DNA of 64,000 nucleotides from Axinella damicornis (Eukaryota; Porifera; Demospongiae; Axinellida; Axinellidae): NCBI GenBank assembly GCA_963931865.1, contig OZ007518.1, positions 3,434,055 to 3,498,054 of the forward strand, read 5' to 3'. Shown piece by piece: positions 55,812 to 64,000 of this stretch (position 1 is its first letter; each line of letters starts with the position of its first letter). The notes under the pieces were generated by a model. It saw only the letters and a program-made list of their open reading frames with translations, ran no database searches and was not told where the DNA came from. The position numbers and the translations under genes were made by a program.

Positions 55812-55986
55812 TACAGTCAATTGCAGTTGCGTTTGAACATTGCGTATTGCATTGCGTAATGCGTAACCATGTGCGGCGAGAACTTTCTGTGGGTGGAGCC
55901 ATGCACGAGTGTCATACTTGCAGGACACAGTTTCCGTGAAAATCCACGCAATATGCAGTGTTCAGACACAACTGCAATTGACTGAA
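55812..55986. mobile_element. MITE related to 2023-2246, just past the SLC49 stop
   Basis: TACAGTCAATTGCAGTTGCG at 55812 pairs with CAACTGCAATTGACTGAAC near 55968-55986. The interior (CGTGTGCGG-like, AACTTTCTGTGGGTGGAGCC, TCAGTTTCCGTG-like) is colinear with 2040-2220. Confidence 0.7.
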
Positions 55987-56620
55987 CATATTGAAAAATC
56001 GTACTTCATGTGCACGTTATGGAATGGGATATCGTTGCACAAGGATTCAGATGTGTTGCCTAGCTGGAGATCTTCCTCAGTTTGTCTCTTCCATTGAGTT
56101 GTTCTCTCGCAGTGTGCTACCACAATCTCTGCTGCAGTACTAGTGTCATGCAATTCGAATATCATTCTTCTCAACACATTCATGGTTTAAGCATGTCATA
56201 ACCACATAGCGCCCCTTTTCTCAGACATTAGTAATAATAAGTAAGGTTATGAACACAGTGTTGGGTTGACCGTGTCCCTAGATGTCACTTCCTGTGTATA
56301 TATTAACTAATGGATTGCCCTGATATTCACTGGCCTGGAATGTACATGTACATGTTTTGAGGAACCTAGATGATGTACAGTATCTCAAGCCAGCATTACG
56401 CCATTAGCTTAATTATAATTGGAAATTGTCTATATCCCATAAACACACATACATTTTCTGGCGGAAACCTCACTGTGGAACACAACAAACTATATATATA
56501 GTAATGCAAGACTGAAGCAATATTACAAGTAGCTGAGCTCGCTTCGCTCGCTCAGCTACTTCCCCCTTGTTCGCCTACCGTGCGTAATCCGGCGCCCGAC
56601 AGCTCTCTGAAGAGCTGCTT
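55987..56620. other. Intergenic, likely SLC49 3-prime flank
   Basis: No gene recognised. It contains TATATATATAG and a hairpin-like GCTGAGCTCGCTTCGCTCGCTCAGC near 56532. Confidence 0.4.
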
Positions 56621-56624
56621 CTCC

Positions 56625-56872
56625 CCGATTGCGTCAGCTTCAACTGCTGCTCGCGGGCACGATTGCGGCATCCGCTTCCACTGCTGCTCCCCGTTTGCCT
56701 CCGCCTCCAGCAGCTGCTCCCCGATTGCGCCCGCTTCAGCTGCTGCTCGCCGCTTTCACGATCAGCTGCTGCTCCCGATCGCGTCCGCTTCGACTGTTGC
56801 TCCCCGATTGCGTCCGCTTCAACTGCTGCTCGCCCGATTGCGTCCGCTTCGACTGCTGCTCCCCGACTGCAT
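56625..56872 (+). repeat. CG-rich minisatellite, about 27-bp unit
   Basis: CCCGATTGCGTCCGCTTCGA followed by CTGCTGCT repeats about eight times with degeneration. Arg/Ser/Cys-rich frames across it are artefacts. Confidence 0.85.
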
Positions 56873-57074
56873 ACTGGATTCCAGCCCATGCCCGGCCCAA
56901 TGGCAATGTTCTCGAACAGAGTTCGAGGTTCAGTAAATAAATTAAAGTACGAAGGTCGCGCGTCACTATAGTCTAGTCCCGCCCCACGAACATCCCACTT
57001 CCGTCACTCACAGACACACACACAGACACGTAAAATCTTAATGTATTGATACTATCGGTAGAGCAGTCTCGCCC

Positions 57075-57142
57075 TAGCCTCGTTCCCAGGCCCGCGCGCC
57101 GCTTTCGGTACTGGAAGCGACGAAAAGCTGGGAACGAGGCTA
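57075..57142. mobile_element. TAGCC-family MITE, 68 bp, 8/9 duplication
   Basis: TAGCCTCGTTCCCAGGCCCG to AGCTGGGAACGAGGCTA. Flanks GTCTCGCCC (57066-57074) and GGCTCGCCC (57143-57151). Confidence 0.85.
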
Positions 57143-57715
57143 GGCTCGCCCACCAATGTGCTGTACTAAGTACTTGGATAACTTGAAACTGGTCTGCTTT
57201 GGCAAGTATAGCTGCGCAAGTCATTGTAAATCATGGAAGGAGCTGAAAGTCATGGCAGGGATGAAAAGTAAGCTAGCATTTTGTTGCCAGTGCACGGAAG
57301 CAGAGCAGTGTAAAGCTATAGGCCCTCCACGTACGAGGGTCTGGCTTTGCCAGAGTAGTTCAATGTTGCGCTGAAGATGCTTCCCCCTTCACCCCATCCC
57401 CGGTTTTTCTTGTCTGCTATACATGGTTTGTGATCGCGCAGACTTTAAACAAGATAGTCTTGATGGTTTTTGGCGTGTTGGTCAGTTCAGAATCAGGGCA
57501 CTGATGGCAGCTAGTTAGCCCTTTTATGACTGCAAATCTATAGCTATGAGATTTTCAGCTTCAGCGTCACTTGGGAGGTTCTGTGTGAGCACAATCGGTG
57601 GGTAAGGGGGGGGGGGGGGGGGGGGGGGGGGTGGGGGGTGGGACTGTTCACCCGAAGGTTGAAAGCAGTGTCGCTGTGCACGTTGTCCAGCTGGGCTTGG
57701 ATGTTCAGTCAGAGC
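57143..57715. other. Unclassified stretch with a Cys-rich open frame and G-run
   Basis: 57156-57374 is open for 72 codons with several Cys (FGKYSCASHCKSW; AFCCQCTEAEQC) but no signal peptide or recognised domain. A G-run lies at about 57607-57631. Confidence 0.3.
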
Positions 57716-58130
57716 CTGCTGGGGCCGTGGCTATTTCACGGAACGGAACGGAACACTTGAAAACACGGAACAGCTATGTAAATCCTCACTGCAGTGTCTG
57801 ATCTCTACAAACTGTACACCAATGGACAGAGCTCGACGAGTCCTACATGCTGGTAACCATATTGTTGGTACATGATGGTTAGTGTTAGAGTTACGACCAA
57901 TGTTAGCCATACGCGAGCTTTCGCCCACGCGATTTCGTAGAACTCTGAGCCAATTCTTTCCAGCAGCAAGGATTCCAGCAAAAGGGTACCAGCGTGTAGA
58001 GCTCGTCGCGCTCTATCCAGTGGTATGCAGTTTGTGGAGTTTAAACTGTGCAGTGAGGACTTACATAGCTGTTCCGTGTTTTCAAGTGTTCCGTTCCGTT
58101 CCGTGAAATAGTCCCGGCCGCCTGCTGGGC
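57716..58130. mobile_element. Large inverted repeat with GGAACGGAACGGAAC arms
   Basis: GCCTGCTGG, TATTTCACGGAACGGAACGG, CACTTGAAAACACGGAACAG and ACAGAGCTCGACGAG on the left pair with the complements near 57995-58130 on the right. The spacer is about 130 bp. This is a foldback or MITE-type element without coding capacity. Confidence 0.7.
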
Positions 58131-58468
58131 CGTTTTGAGACCTAGAGACAACAATTCCCTCACCTTGTTCAATGGTAATTCTTTCCGCAACAAGGCTAAG
58201 TCCCAAATTTGACCCGGGTGGCAGGAACTATAAACACTGACCACAGTTTGCTATTGAGGTTTAATTAACCGCTTCGGTCCTGGCGGTGCTTGACATGTGA
58301 CCATGTAATTGAACAACGGCCACTAATAGAGCTACATGTATTTATTGTAATCTAGACCTGCTGGATCGAAGTCAATTTGTATCTAGAGCTGAGTGGGTGT
58401 GGTTAGAGTCATGTACGTACTTGCATGAGTGCATGGCTGAGTGCAGTCCTATGTGCAGCTTGGAGCAT

Positions 58469-58525
58469 TAGCCTCGTACCAAGGCCCCGCCCCACCTGGG
58501 TGGGGTGGGGCCTTGGTACGAGGCT
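58469..58525. mobile_element. TAGCC-family palindrome, 11-bp identical flanks
   Basis: TAGCCTCGTACCAAGGCCCC to GGCCTTGGTACGAGGCT. Flanks GCTTGGAGCAT at 58458-58468 and 58526-58536 are identical. Both arms carry the same variant (GTACCAAGG), so the palindrome is self-consistent. Confidence 0.8.
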
Positions 58526-58775
58526 GCTTGGAGCATGTACTATGAACCAATGAGAAATTATTTCCACCAGTTGAGATGGGACTACCGTGGGAAACTTTTA
58601 CGTGACTGTTCCACACTCCGTCCCTTCCACTCTAGCTATATTGTACCTAAAGCTGCTGTATAAACTCCTATAAGTAATCAGGCAATTATGAGCTAGTAAC
58701 CATGGCTTCCAACAGCAGTATGATCGCCATAGTGATCATGAGTCAAATAGGTCATGAAGAACATGAGGGTGTTGC

Positions 58776-59621
58776 ATGCATGCAGTTGATGGACTCATAC
58801 ACTTCCTTTTACTCTCATTATATAGAGATGCAAACACAAAACGCTACCATGACGAGTTTGACCCTCAGGACTACCTTCAAACCTATTACGCTGATCCTTC
58901 TTTTGAGCAACTTCGATTTATTATGAAACAGGTGCACACGTTCTACCAATCTTACAAGTCAAGTGAAACAAATCTCAAGATTCTTGACGTCGGCAGTGGA
59001 CCTTCCATTATGCAAGTCATCAGTGCCGCACCCTACGCATCTGAGATTGTCCTCTCCGACATTGCCAAGGCAAACCGCGAGGCACTGTTGCAGTGGTTGA
59101 AAAATGATCCAAAGGCTTTTGATTGGGCACCTATTATCAAACATTTCGTGGTTGATCTGGAGGGCAAGCATGAGGAAGAAGTGCCAATACGAGCAGAGCT
59201 GGTACGCAAAGTCATCAAAGCTGTTGTGCCGTGTGACGTTCACAGTGATCCACCAATCCCCGCAGATTATGTCAGTCAGTACGATATCGTAACAGAGTAT
59301 TTGTGCCTGCCGGCTGCCTGTACAACAAAGGAAGATTACACAGCTGCATTGTTCAGGTTGTGTGCTCTGGTCAAGCCTGGTGGGGTGATTGTGCTTTGTG
59401 AACGTGAAGGGAAGGAATCACCAACCCAAGTTTCGTACTTGGTAGGGACTCAAACCTTCACTAGCGTATTGTTTCCGAAAGAATTCATATCCACGGCGCT
59501 GAAACAGGCTGGCTTCTGTGATGTGAAGATAGTATCTAAAGCAAGTCATGAATTTCCGACACAGATAGACATAGATGACTATGTTGGGTTCAACTTTATA
59601 ACTGCTTGCAAGGCAAACTAG
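58776..59621 (+). CDS. NNMT/PNMT/TEMT-type SAM methyltransferase
   Basis: The 281-codon frame is typical from residue 18 on: DANTKRYHDEFDPQDYLQTY is the family's N-terminal cap, ILDVGSGPS near 69-77 is the SAM-binding motif I, SEIVLSDIAKANRE follows as the acidic SAM-ribose loop, and a C-terminal GGVIVLCEREGKES and DDYVGFNFITACK complete the fold. The family methylates small amines such as nicotinamide, phenylethanolamine or thioethers; the substrate is not predictable. The start is uncertain. A splice acceptor (CATTATATAG) lies just before the conserved part, and an ATG-containing exon at 58702 (ASNSSMIAIVIMSQI) could be joined to it through a weak donor. So the first 17 residues listed may be intronic. 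Confidence 0.85.
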   Translation: MHAVDGLIHFLLLSLYRDANTKRYHDEFDPQDYLQTYYADPSFEQLRFIMKQVHTFYQSYKSSETNLKILDVGSGPSIMQVISAAPYASEIVLSDIAKANREALLQWLKNDPKAFDWAPIIKHFVVDLEGKHEEEVPIRAELVRKVIKAVVPCDVHSDPPIPADYVSQYDIVTEYLCLPAACTTKEDYTAALFRLCALVKPGGVIVLCEREGKESPTQVSYLVGTQTFTSVLFPKEFISTALKQAGFCDVKIVSKASHEFPTQIDIDDYVGFNFITACKAN

Positions 59622-60197
59622 TCTCGAGACAATATCAGCAAAGCTTTCTGAACAAAGCTGCCGAGCTAATATTACTAGCAGTGAGTATACCTGAGTGTAC
59701 AAAATATTCATGTTCTGTATGCCAACAGCAGGTAATTTATACATGCTGGGTTGTAATTATTGTTCGGAGAAAGTCATGGTACTTGTGTTTTTCGAATGTA
59801 GCGCTGGTTAGTCGACTTAAACCAGTGAAGATTTTCTATTTCGAAAATACGTTTCGACCACTAATACAACGTTTTGACCACTCTTCGTTGGTTTACTCTT
59901 AGTTGCCTGAAAAAGACCAACAAGGAGTGGTCGAAACGTTCTTGTGATCATGAAAAGCGACTCGATTTGTGGGGTAGTCTTAGTATGAATGTTGAAGCGT
60001 TCGTGAAGAGACCAAGGAAGACGACAGGTAGACGACAGATCCTGACAGTGAATGCGCATATCATATTCAGATCTCGACCTCTATATAGTCACAAGCATAT
60101 ATTATATAATTATTAATTTGTCACAAGCATATTAATTAGCTCATACGGTGGCTGCTTTATGCCGGGTTAGCATGCAGGTCATTTTGTACTGGATTAG
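59622..60197. other. Intergenic, with a TTTCGACCACT palindrome
   Basis: CGTTTCGACCACT at 59850 pairs with AGTGGTCGAAACG at 59926-59938 around GTTGGTTTACTC/AAAGACCAAC, a MITE-like palindrome. No gene recognised. Confidence 0.55.
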
Positions 60198-60285
60198 TAG
60201 CCTCATTCCCAGGCCCCGCCCAGCTTTTCGTCACTTGCAGTACGGAAACGCGACAAAAAGCTTGGCGGGCCAGGGAACGAGGTTA
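60198..60285. mobile_element. TAGCC-family MITE, 88 bp, decayed duplication
   Basis: TAGCCTCATTCCCAGGCCCC to GGGAACGAGGTTA. Flanks CTGGATTAG and TCGGATTAG agree at 7 of 9. The inner part (CCAGCTTTTCGTC, TACGGAAACG, CGACAAAAAGCTTGG) is a second inverted layer, also visible in the 57075 copy. Confidence 0.75.
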
Positions 60286-60879
60286 TCGGATTAGTGCAAA
60301 TGCATGGGACCGGTAAGCAGTATGACGGTGGCTGCCTTAAACAGTGACCACACAGGTTCCACTGCATATAGGCTCTTCCACATGGAATTATTTTGAGCAT
60401 TGGTAATAGGTAACTTCTAGCACTGAGAACAATCAGTAAACTAATTCACTTAAGGTCACATGAGAGCTAGTGCTGTACACTTTTCTGTACACTCTGCTGT
60501 GCTGTACACTCTGTAATTGCATACCTTATTTGCTTTGTGGTTTGTTTGCATTTAATTCTGCTTACTGCTATACTTGCTGTGCAATGACCTTTTAATGCAT
60601 GCACCTCTCTTTGGTGATGGAGTGTTAATAACAATGGATCAGGGGTATAAGCTCTCTCAACAGCTGCTGATGAAGGCTGAACAAGGAGAGCACACTTGCA
60701 TGCTTCATAATATAAGGTAGTTTTGACTCGTTTATCTTCAAAAGGTCACCTACTGAAGTTAACCATAGACAAAATGAAACCGAACTAAAGGAGTATACTA
60801 TACAGAGGAACCATTCAAGAACTGCAATTCAAATTACCTTGCACTTGTATCAGATTCTGCCACTAGCTATAGTCGAGTG
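60286..60879. other. Unclassified intergenic stretch
   Basis: CTGTACACT occurs three times around 60474-60510. No gene recognised. Confidence 0.4.
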
Positions 60880-61115
60880 TTCAGTGAGATATTTGCAGAG
60901 CCAAAGATGGGTTAATGATGCGTACGACATCGGCGAGGGATTTCCATGCATGTGGGGCGGGGGTCGATCTGCTTCCTCAAACAGTCGTCATAACTTTCCC
61001 TGGTATGTCGATGTTGTCTAGCCGATGTGGTGGAAGTTCAGCAAGGTGCCGATGCTCTTCCAGTTCTTTGCCACTGGAAACATGATTCTGAAAGCATCAG
61101 CAAGATCCTCCTCAC
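60880..61115 (-). pseudogene. Death-domain exon relic
   Basis: After a good acceptor (CCCTCTCTGCAG, minus strand), the frame from 61115 reads EEDLADAFRIMFPVAKNWKS and continues to a stop at 61018. The pattern of helix 1, a Trp and a SIGTLLNF turn is that of a death domain. The expected next motif, LDNIDIP, is present but in another frame. A further frame shift brings AWKSLADVVRIINP, a second death-like piece, at about 60885-60940. No flanking exons were found. I call it a decayed exon or exons of a death-domain gene. Confidence 0.5.
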
Positions 61116-61694
61116 CTGCAGAGAGGGAGAGGGAGAACAATATGCAACTATGGTAAAGACATGCTCATGTTGAAAATGGTATATAGTGTCATTAGCTACT
61201 GTGATCAGGTTCCAGTAGTGATCCTGGTTGGCTATTGGTTGAAATAACAGCCCTAGCTATTGTACCGGGGATTTCAAGTTGCTTCAACTTGCTTGTACAA
61301 GATCCAAATTTTCAGCACATGCACACGTACTGATGAGAGAGTGCGCGGTGTGTGCCTTCGCCGTTTAAATGGCGTAGCTGTCTTGCCGTAACGAATGGAC
61401 AATCGTTCGAACGAATACAGTAATTTACAATTAACTCTTAGCTAGCTTAGTCTTCAATTTCAAAGTAGGCTACGGTACTAAGTCACTAATTGAGGTATGT
61501 CACTAATTGAGGTATGAAGGAAACAATTACTTTAAGTATGAAATAGTAATTGATGTATGATCTACTAATTAAGTGATGTATGAAGGAAACATACACACCA
61601 TGTATTGCTACTATCTGGTCTGCTATAATAGTGAGTCAAAAGGAAATCGACATTCTCTCAAAGTATGCTACGGTACTAAGAGTCAACAAAAGAG
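61116..61694. other. Intergenic upstream of the aerolysin-like gene
   Basis: TCACTAATTGAGGTATG(AAGGAAAC) is repeated around 61483-61590 and GCTACGGTACTAAG occurs twice (about 61470 and 61667), a decayed short tandem structure. No gene recognised. Confidence 0.45.
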
Positions 61695-62720
61695 ATGTCA
61701 CTCCACCATATTGGTTCAATTAGTGTAGACTACTTCGCCAGTCGTACAGCTGTAGGAGGGACAGGTGGTACAGCGTTCACTTGCAACACAGACCCAAACA
61801 ACTTGCTGAAGGAATCGTTATCCGGTCTCTGACTTTCTTCGCTGACAAAAATTGTTTGCGAGGCTGTCAAGTGGAGCTAAGTAATAATGAGGAAGCAATA
61901 CAGACATTTGGATATACTGGCGTTACTGATGAAAGTGACACCTTCGTCTTTGGCAATGGAGAGAAATTAACATCGTTGACACTGTTATGGAAACAGTTAT
62001 AACGGTGGCAGTGCAAGCGCAGTGGCCTGGACAACTTCTGCGAATCGCAAATTTTCTTTTGGTCTACCTGCATCTTCTGCCACAGTAACAGTTACTTATG
62101 AATCTGACGTAGGATCTGGGTACCTGGTTGGCATCTTTGGAAACCAAGATACAGGCCTTAATAGCCTTGGATTTGCAGTGCTTCGGTCTATTCAGAGTGC
62201 AGAATTAATCAATCTGGAATATCCACAGCTTAATTCCCTCCAAATTGTGTCTGCTCCTCAGTCGATTAAAACGATCAGCTATGACAACTCAGATGGATCA
62301 GTCGACCAGACCTTCAATTTTGCAGGAAAAGACAGTGTCATTCGATCTTCTACATGGTCTATCACAGTAGGTGTTGAAGTAGGTTTGCAGTTACAAATAA
62401 AGGGAGGAATTCCACTGCTCTTTGCAAAGAGAGCAACTGTAACAGCTAAAGTAAGCGTATCAGGTACTTACGAGAGCACCAACACCGAAACGAGTGAGGA
62501 ATTGTTTAATTTTCCGATAAAGGTCCCTGCAGGAAAGATTGTAAAGGCCACTGCAATTCTCAAGGAGGCTAACATAGACACTCCATACAATGCAGAGTTG
62601 GAATACACTCTTGATACTGGAAAAACATTGACCTACAATACCAGTGGGACCTATTCAGGGGTCGATTTTGACATGGTTGAAGTGGCAGTGGAAGAAAAAG
62701 AGAGGGAAGGTTCAAGCTAA
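61695..62720 (+). pseudogene. Natterin/aerolysin-like pore-forming protein gene, frame-broken
   Basis: Three consecutive pieces lie in order. From an ATG at 61695 the first frame carries a jacalin-like GGTGGTAF start and stops by about 61830. The second (61781-62002) continues the lectin-type domain in another frame. The third (62022-62720) returns to the first frame, with GYLVGIFGNQDTG and then the aerolysin module: SSTWSITVGVEVG, GIPLLFAKRATV, FPIKVPAG and a C-terminal GTYSGVDFDM. The family consists of secreted or cytosolic lectin-pore proteins used in defence or venom. Breaks fall at about 61800-61830 and 61990-62022 and compensate each other. They may be true mutations or small sequencing indels; an intron at the second is not excluded. 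Confidence 0.7.
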
Positions 62721-62925
62721 CCAGGAAACTAAGTTGTTGCTCTATAGTGTGAACCATGCATACAGGACTCCAATCTAGTTAGTTTTACCAATAAATGGCT
62801 ATACTTTTTGTACTTGAGAGCGTGTTTAGTAATGCATTTTAATTTGATACTGTAGGGTGTGATACCCGCCGAGATTCACCATCATGATTTGAGGTCATTT
62901 GAAGAAACGGATATTAACCTAGCTC

Positions 62926-62985
62926 GAGACCAGACCGCTAGAAAGTGCAAAAGCCATTTCACTCTCTAACCGCGGCCTGGTCTCT
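62926..62985. repeat. 60-bp palindrome with GAGACCAGACCGC ends
   Basis: GAGACCAGACCGCTAGAAAGTG pairs with the complement ending at CGGCCTGGTCTC. A related GGTCTC(A/C)-type phrase lies just after (63016, 63044). MITE-like. Confidence 0.6.
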
Positions 62986-63136
62986 GGCTAGAATTGTATG
63001 TTGTTGTTGGCTCGGTCTCCTGCTGTCAAAAAGGTCCCTGGTGAGACCAATAGCAACAATACCAGCCGATTGAATAAGAATTCCTTGACTTCAAATTGAA
63101 AGTGACCCTTACCAAAACTGATTTAAGGTAGTAAAC

Positions 63137-63841
63137 ATGGGTACCGCGATCTCCGAAACCAAGTTGATGGATAAATGGGCAGCATCAAAGCGTACACAAG
63201 TTTCAGCAATACTTTGCATCAAACTGCTCCCTCTGCTTGAAAATGCCCTAAAACTCAATTTTAAGGCCCTCTACGAAACTGAAAATTTGGATCCTCTCCA
63301 AGGCCCCACCCACACTCTGACCCCATCATCAATACACACACAAAACAGGCCCAAAAACTACGGATGGATTTACCACCTGCTCTCCTCACTTGCAGGCTAC
63401 AGCCCAAAACTCACTGCCACCCTCAAAAACAGAGGTTTGGCTACCCTAGGCTTTCAAAAAAAATTCCACGCACACCAACTAAAACCGACTCAAGCCAAGG
63501 CCATTTTCCAAAAGGTCAACCTACCCCTTGCAAAACTAGGGATGCTTTTCCACGTTCACCTCTCGGTTACAGAGTTTTGGCCACACATCTACTCCCTCTC
63601 ACCAGCCCAGTCCAGCTACCAAACCAGCCAAATTCGCCCTAACACGAAAATGGGCGGGGCCTGTAATGCTGAAAGGTCAACTCACTAGAGTACCTTGGCC
63701 AGGGAGCTGTCGGATGCTGTTCACTTTCCAGCCTGTTCTTCGGCCACTTCAGCAGACCCACAAACATTCCTGCTCACTCCACCTAGCTATTCACACTAAG
63801 ATAGCCCATCGCTACATTCAATAAGCCAGAATAGCTTCTTA

Positions 63842-63880
<39 letters not shown>
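63137..63880 (+). other. Possible retroposed sequence ending in a 36-bp A-run
   Basis: A 183-codon frame (63137-63688) rich in Lys, Pro and Thr has no recognised domain. About 155 bp past its stop is an uninterrupted A-run at 63845-63880, as in a poly-A tail. This could be a LINE, SINE or processed copy oriented plus; no clear flanking duplication was found. The frame may be chance, since the DNA is C/A-rich on this strand. Confidence 0.35.
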
Positions 63881-63883
<3 letters not shown>

Positions 63884-64000
63884 TGTTCAAACAAATCTTC
63901 AAAGTACCGCACGGCCACATCAGAGTACCGATTTGAAACTCGAAAGGGCCGCTAGCCGCATCAAAGAGAGAAGCCCCCCTTGTTTATTCCGGTTGCCGCC

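Noticed and set aside
57882..58206. Open frames across the GGAACGGAACGG inverted repeat
   Set aside because: Both strands are open because the DNA is an inverted repeat; the similar peptides at each arm are mirror products.
1..64000. tRNA, rRNA or other structured RNA genes
   Set aside because: I saw no cloverleaf-like box A and box B pairs or rRNA signatures by reading; a covariance-model scan would be needed to exclude them.

Overview
This is a eukaryotic, almost certainly animal, genomic window. Genes are split by short GT-AG introns, there is no operon structure, and interspersed and tandem repeats are dense. The gene set (an ankyrin-Roc-COR-death-like protein, an SLC49 transporter, an NNMT/PNMT-type methyltransferase, a SOUL protein, an aerolysin-like protein and death-domain relics) is what sponges and other early-branching marine invertebrates carry. 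I infer a demosponge-like animal, with moderate confidence, from gene content only.

Layout. 1-11.3 kb is a repeat-rich tandem segmental duplication (copy A about 1437-5006; copy B 5354-6031 plus 9345-11293). Each copy carries one small secreted-protein gene. Copy A's gene has a 363-bp Harbinger-like MITE inserted at its stop codon. Copy B is split by a 3.3-kb Mutator-like non-autonomous element with 9-bp target duplications. 11.3-16.4 kb is minisatellite DNA, including a 3.6-kb array with a 1394-bp higher-order period. 17.3-17.9 kb holds a SOUL heme-binding-type gene (minus) with a duplicated TATA promoter. 18-25 kb is gene-poor and full of palindromic elements; exon 1 of an SLC35D-like nucleotide-sugar transporter lies at 25.0-25.2 kb (minus). 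27.3-29.1 kb is an intronless berberine-bridge-type FAD oxidase (minus). 32.4-33.7 kb has two small secretory genes head to head. 35.0-39.1 kb has two tandem two-exon paralogs of an unrecognised 371-residue family (minus). 40.2-47.9 kb is an uninterrupted 2574-codon ankyrin-Roc-COR-death-like gene, with a decayed fragment of a relative just upstream. 49.5-55.8 kb is a ten-exon SLC49 (FLVCR-like) transporter that I assembled exon by exon into 494 residues. 58.7-59.6 kb is a methyltransferase. 60.9-61.1 kb is a death-domain relic. 61.7-62.7 kb is a frame-broken natterin/aerolysin-like gene. 63.1-63.9 kb ends in a poly-A run.

The strongest unifying observation is transposon history. A family of short palindromic elements with TAGCCTCGTTCCCAGG-type ends occurs across the window with 9-bp target duplications (five exact or 8/9 matches, others decayed). 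Harbinger-, hAT-, piggyBac- and mariner-like MITEs sit beside it, several dated by paralogous empty sites. The genes do not form one pathway; they read as independent loci for membrane transport, redox/heme chemistry, innate-type signalling and secretion. Homopolymer G or C runs up to about 40 bp, a 200-N gap and the minisatellites mark places where the assembly could be unreliable.
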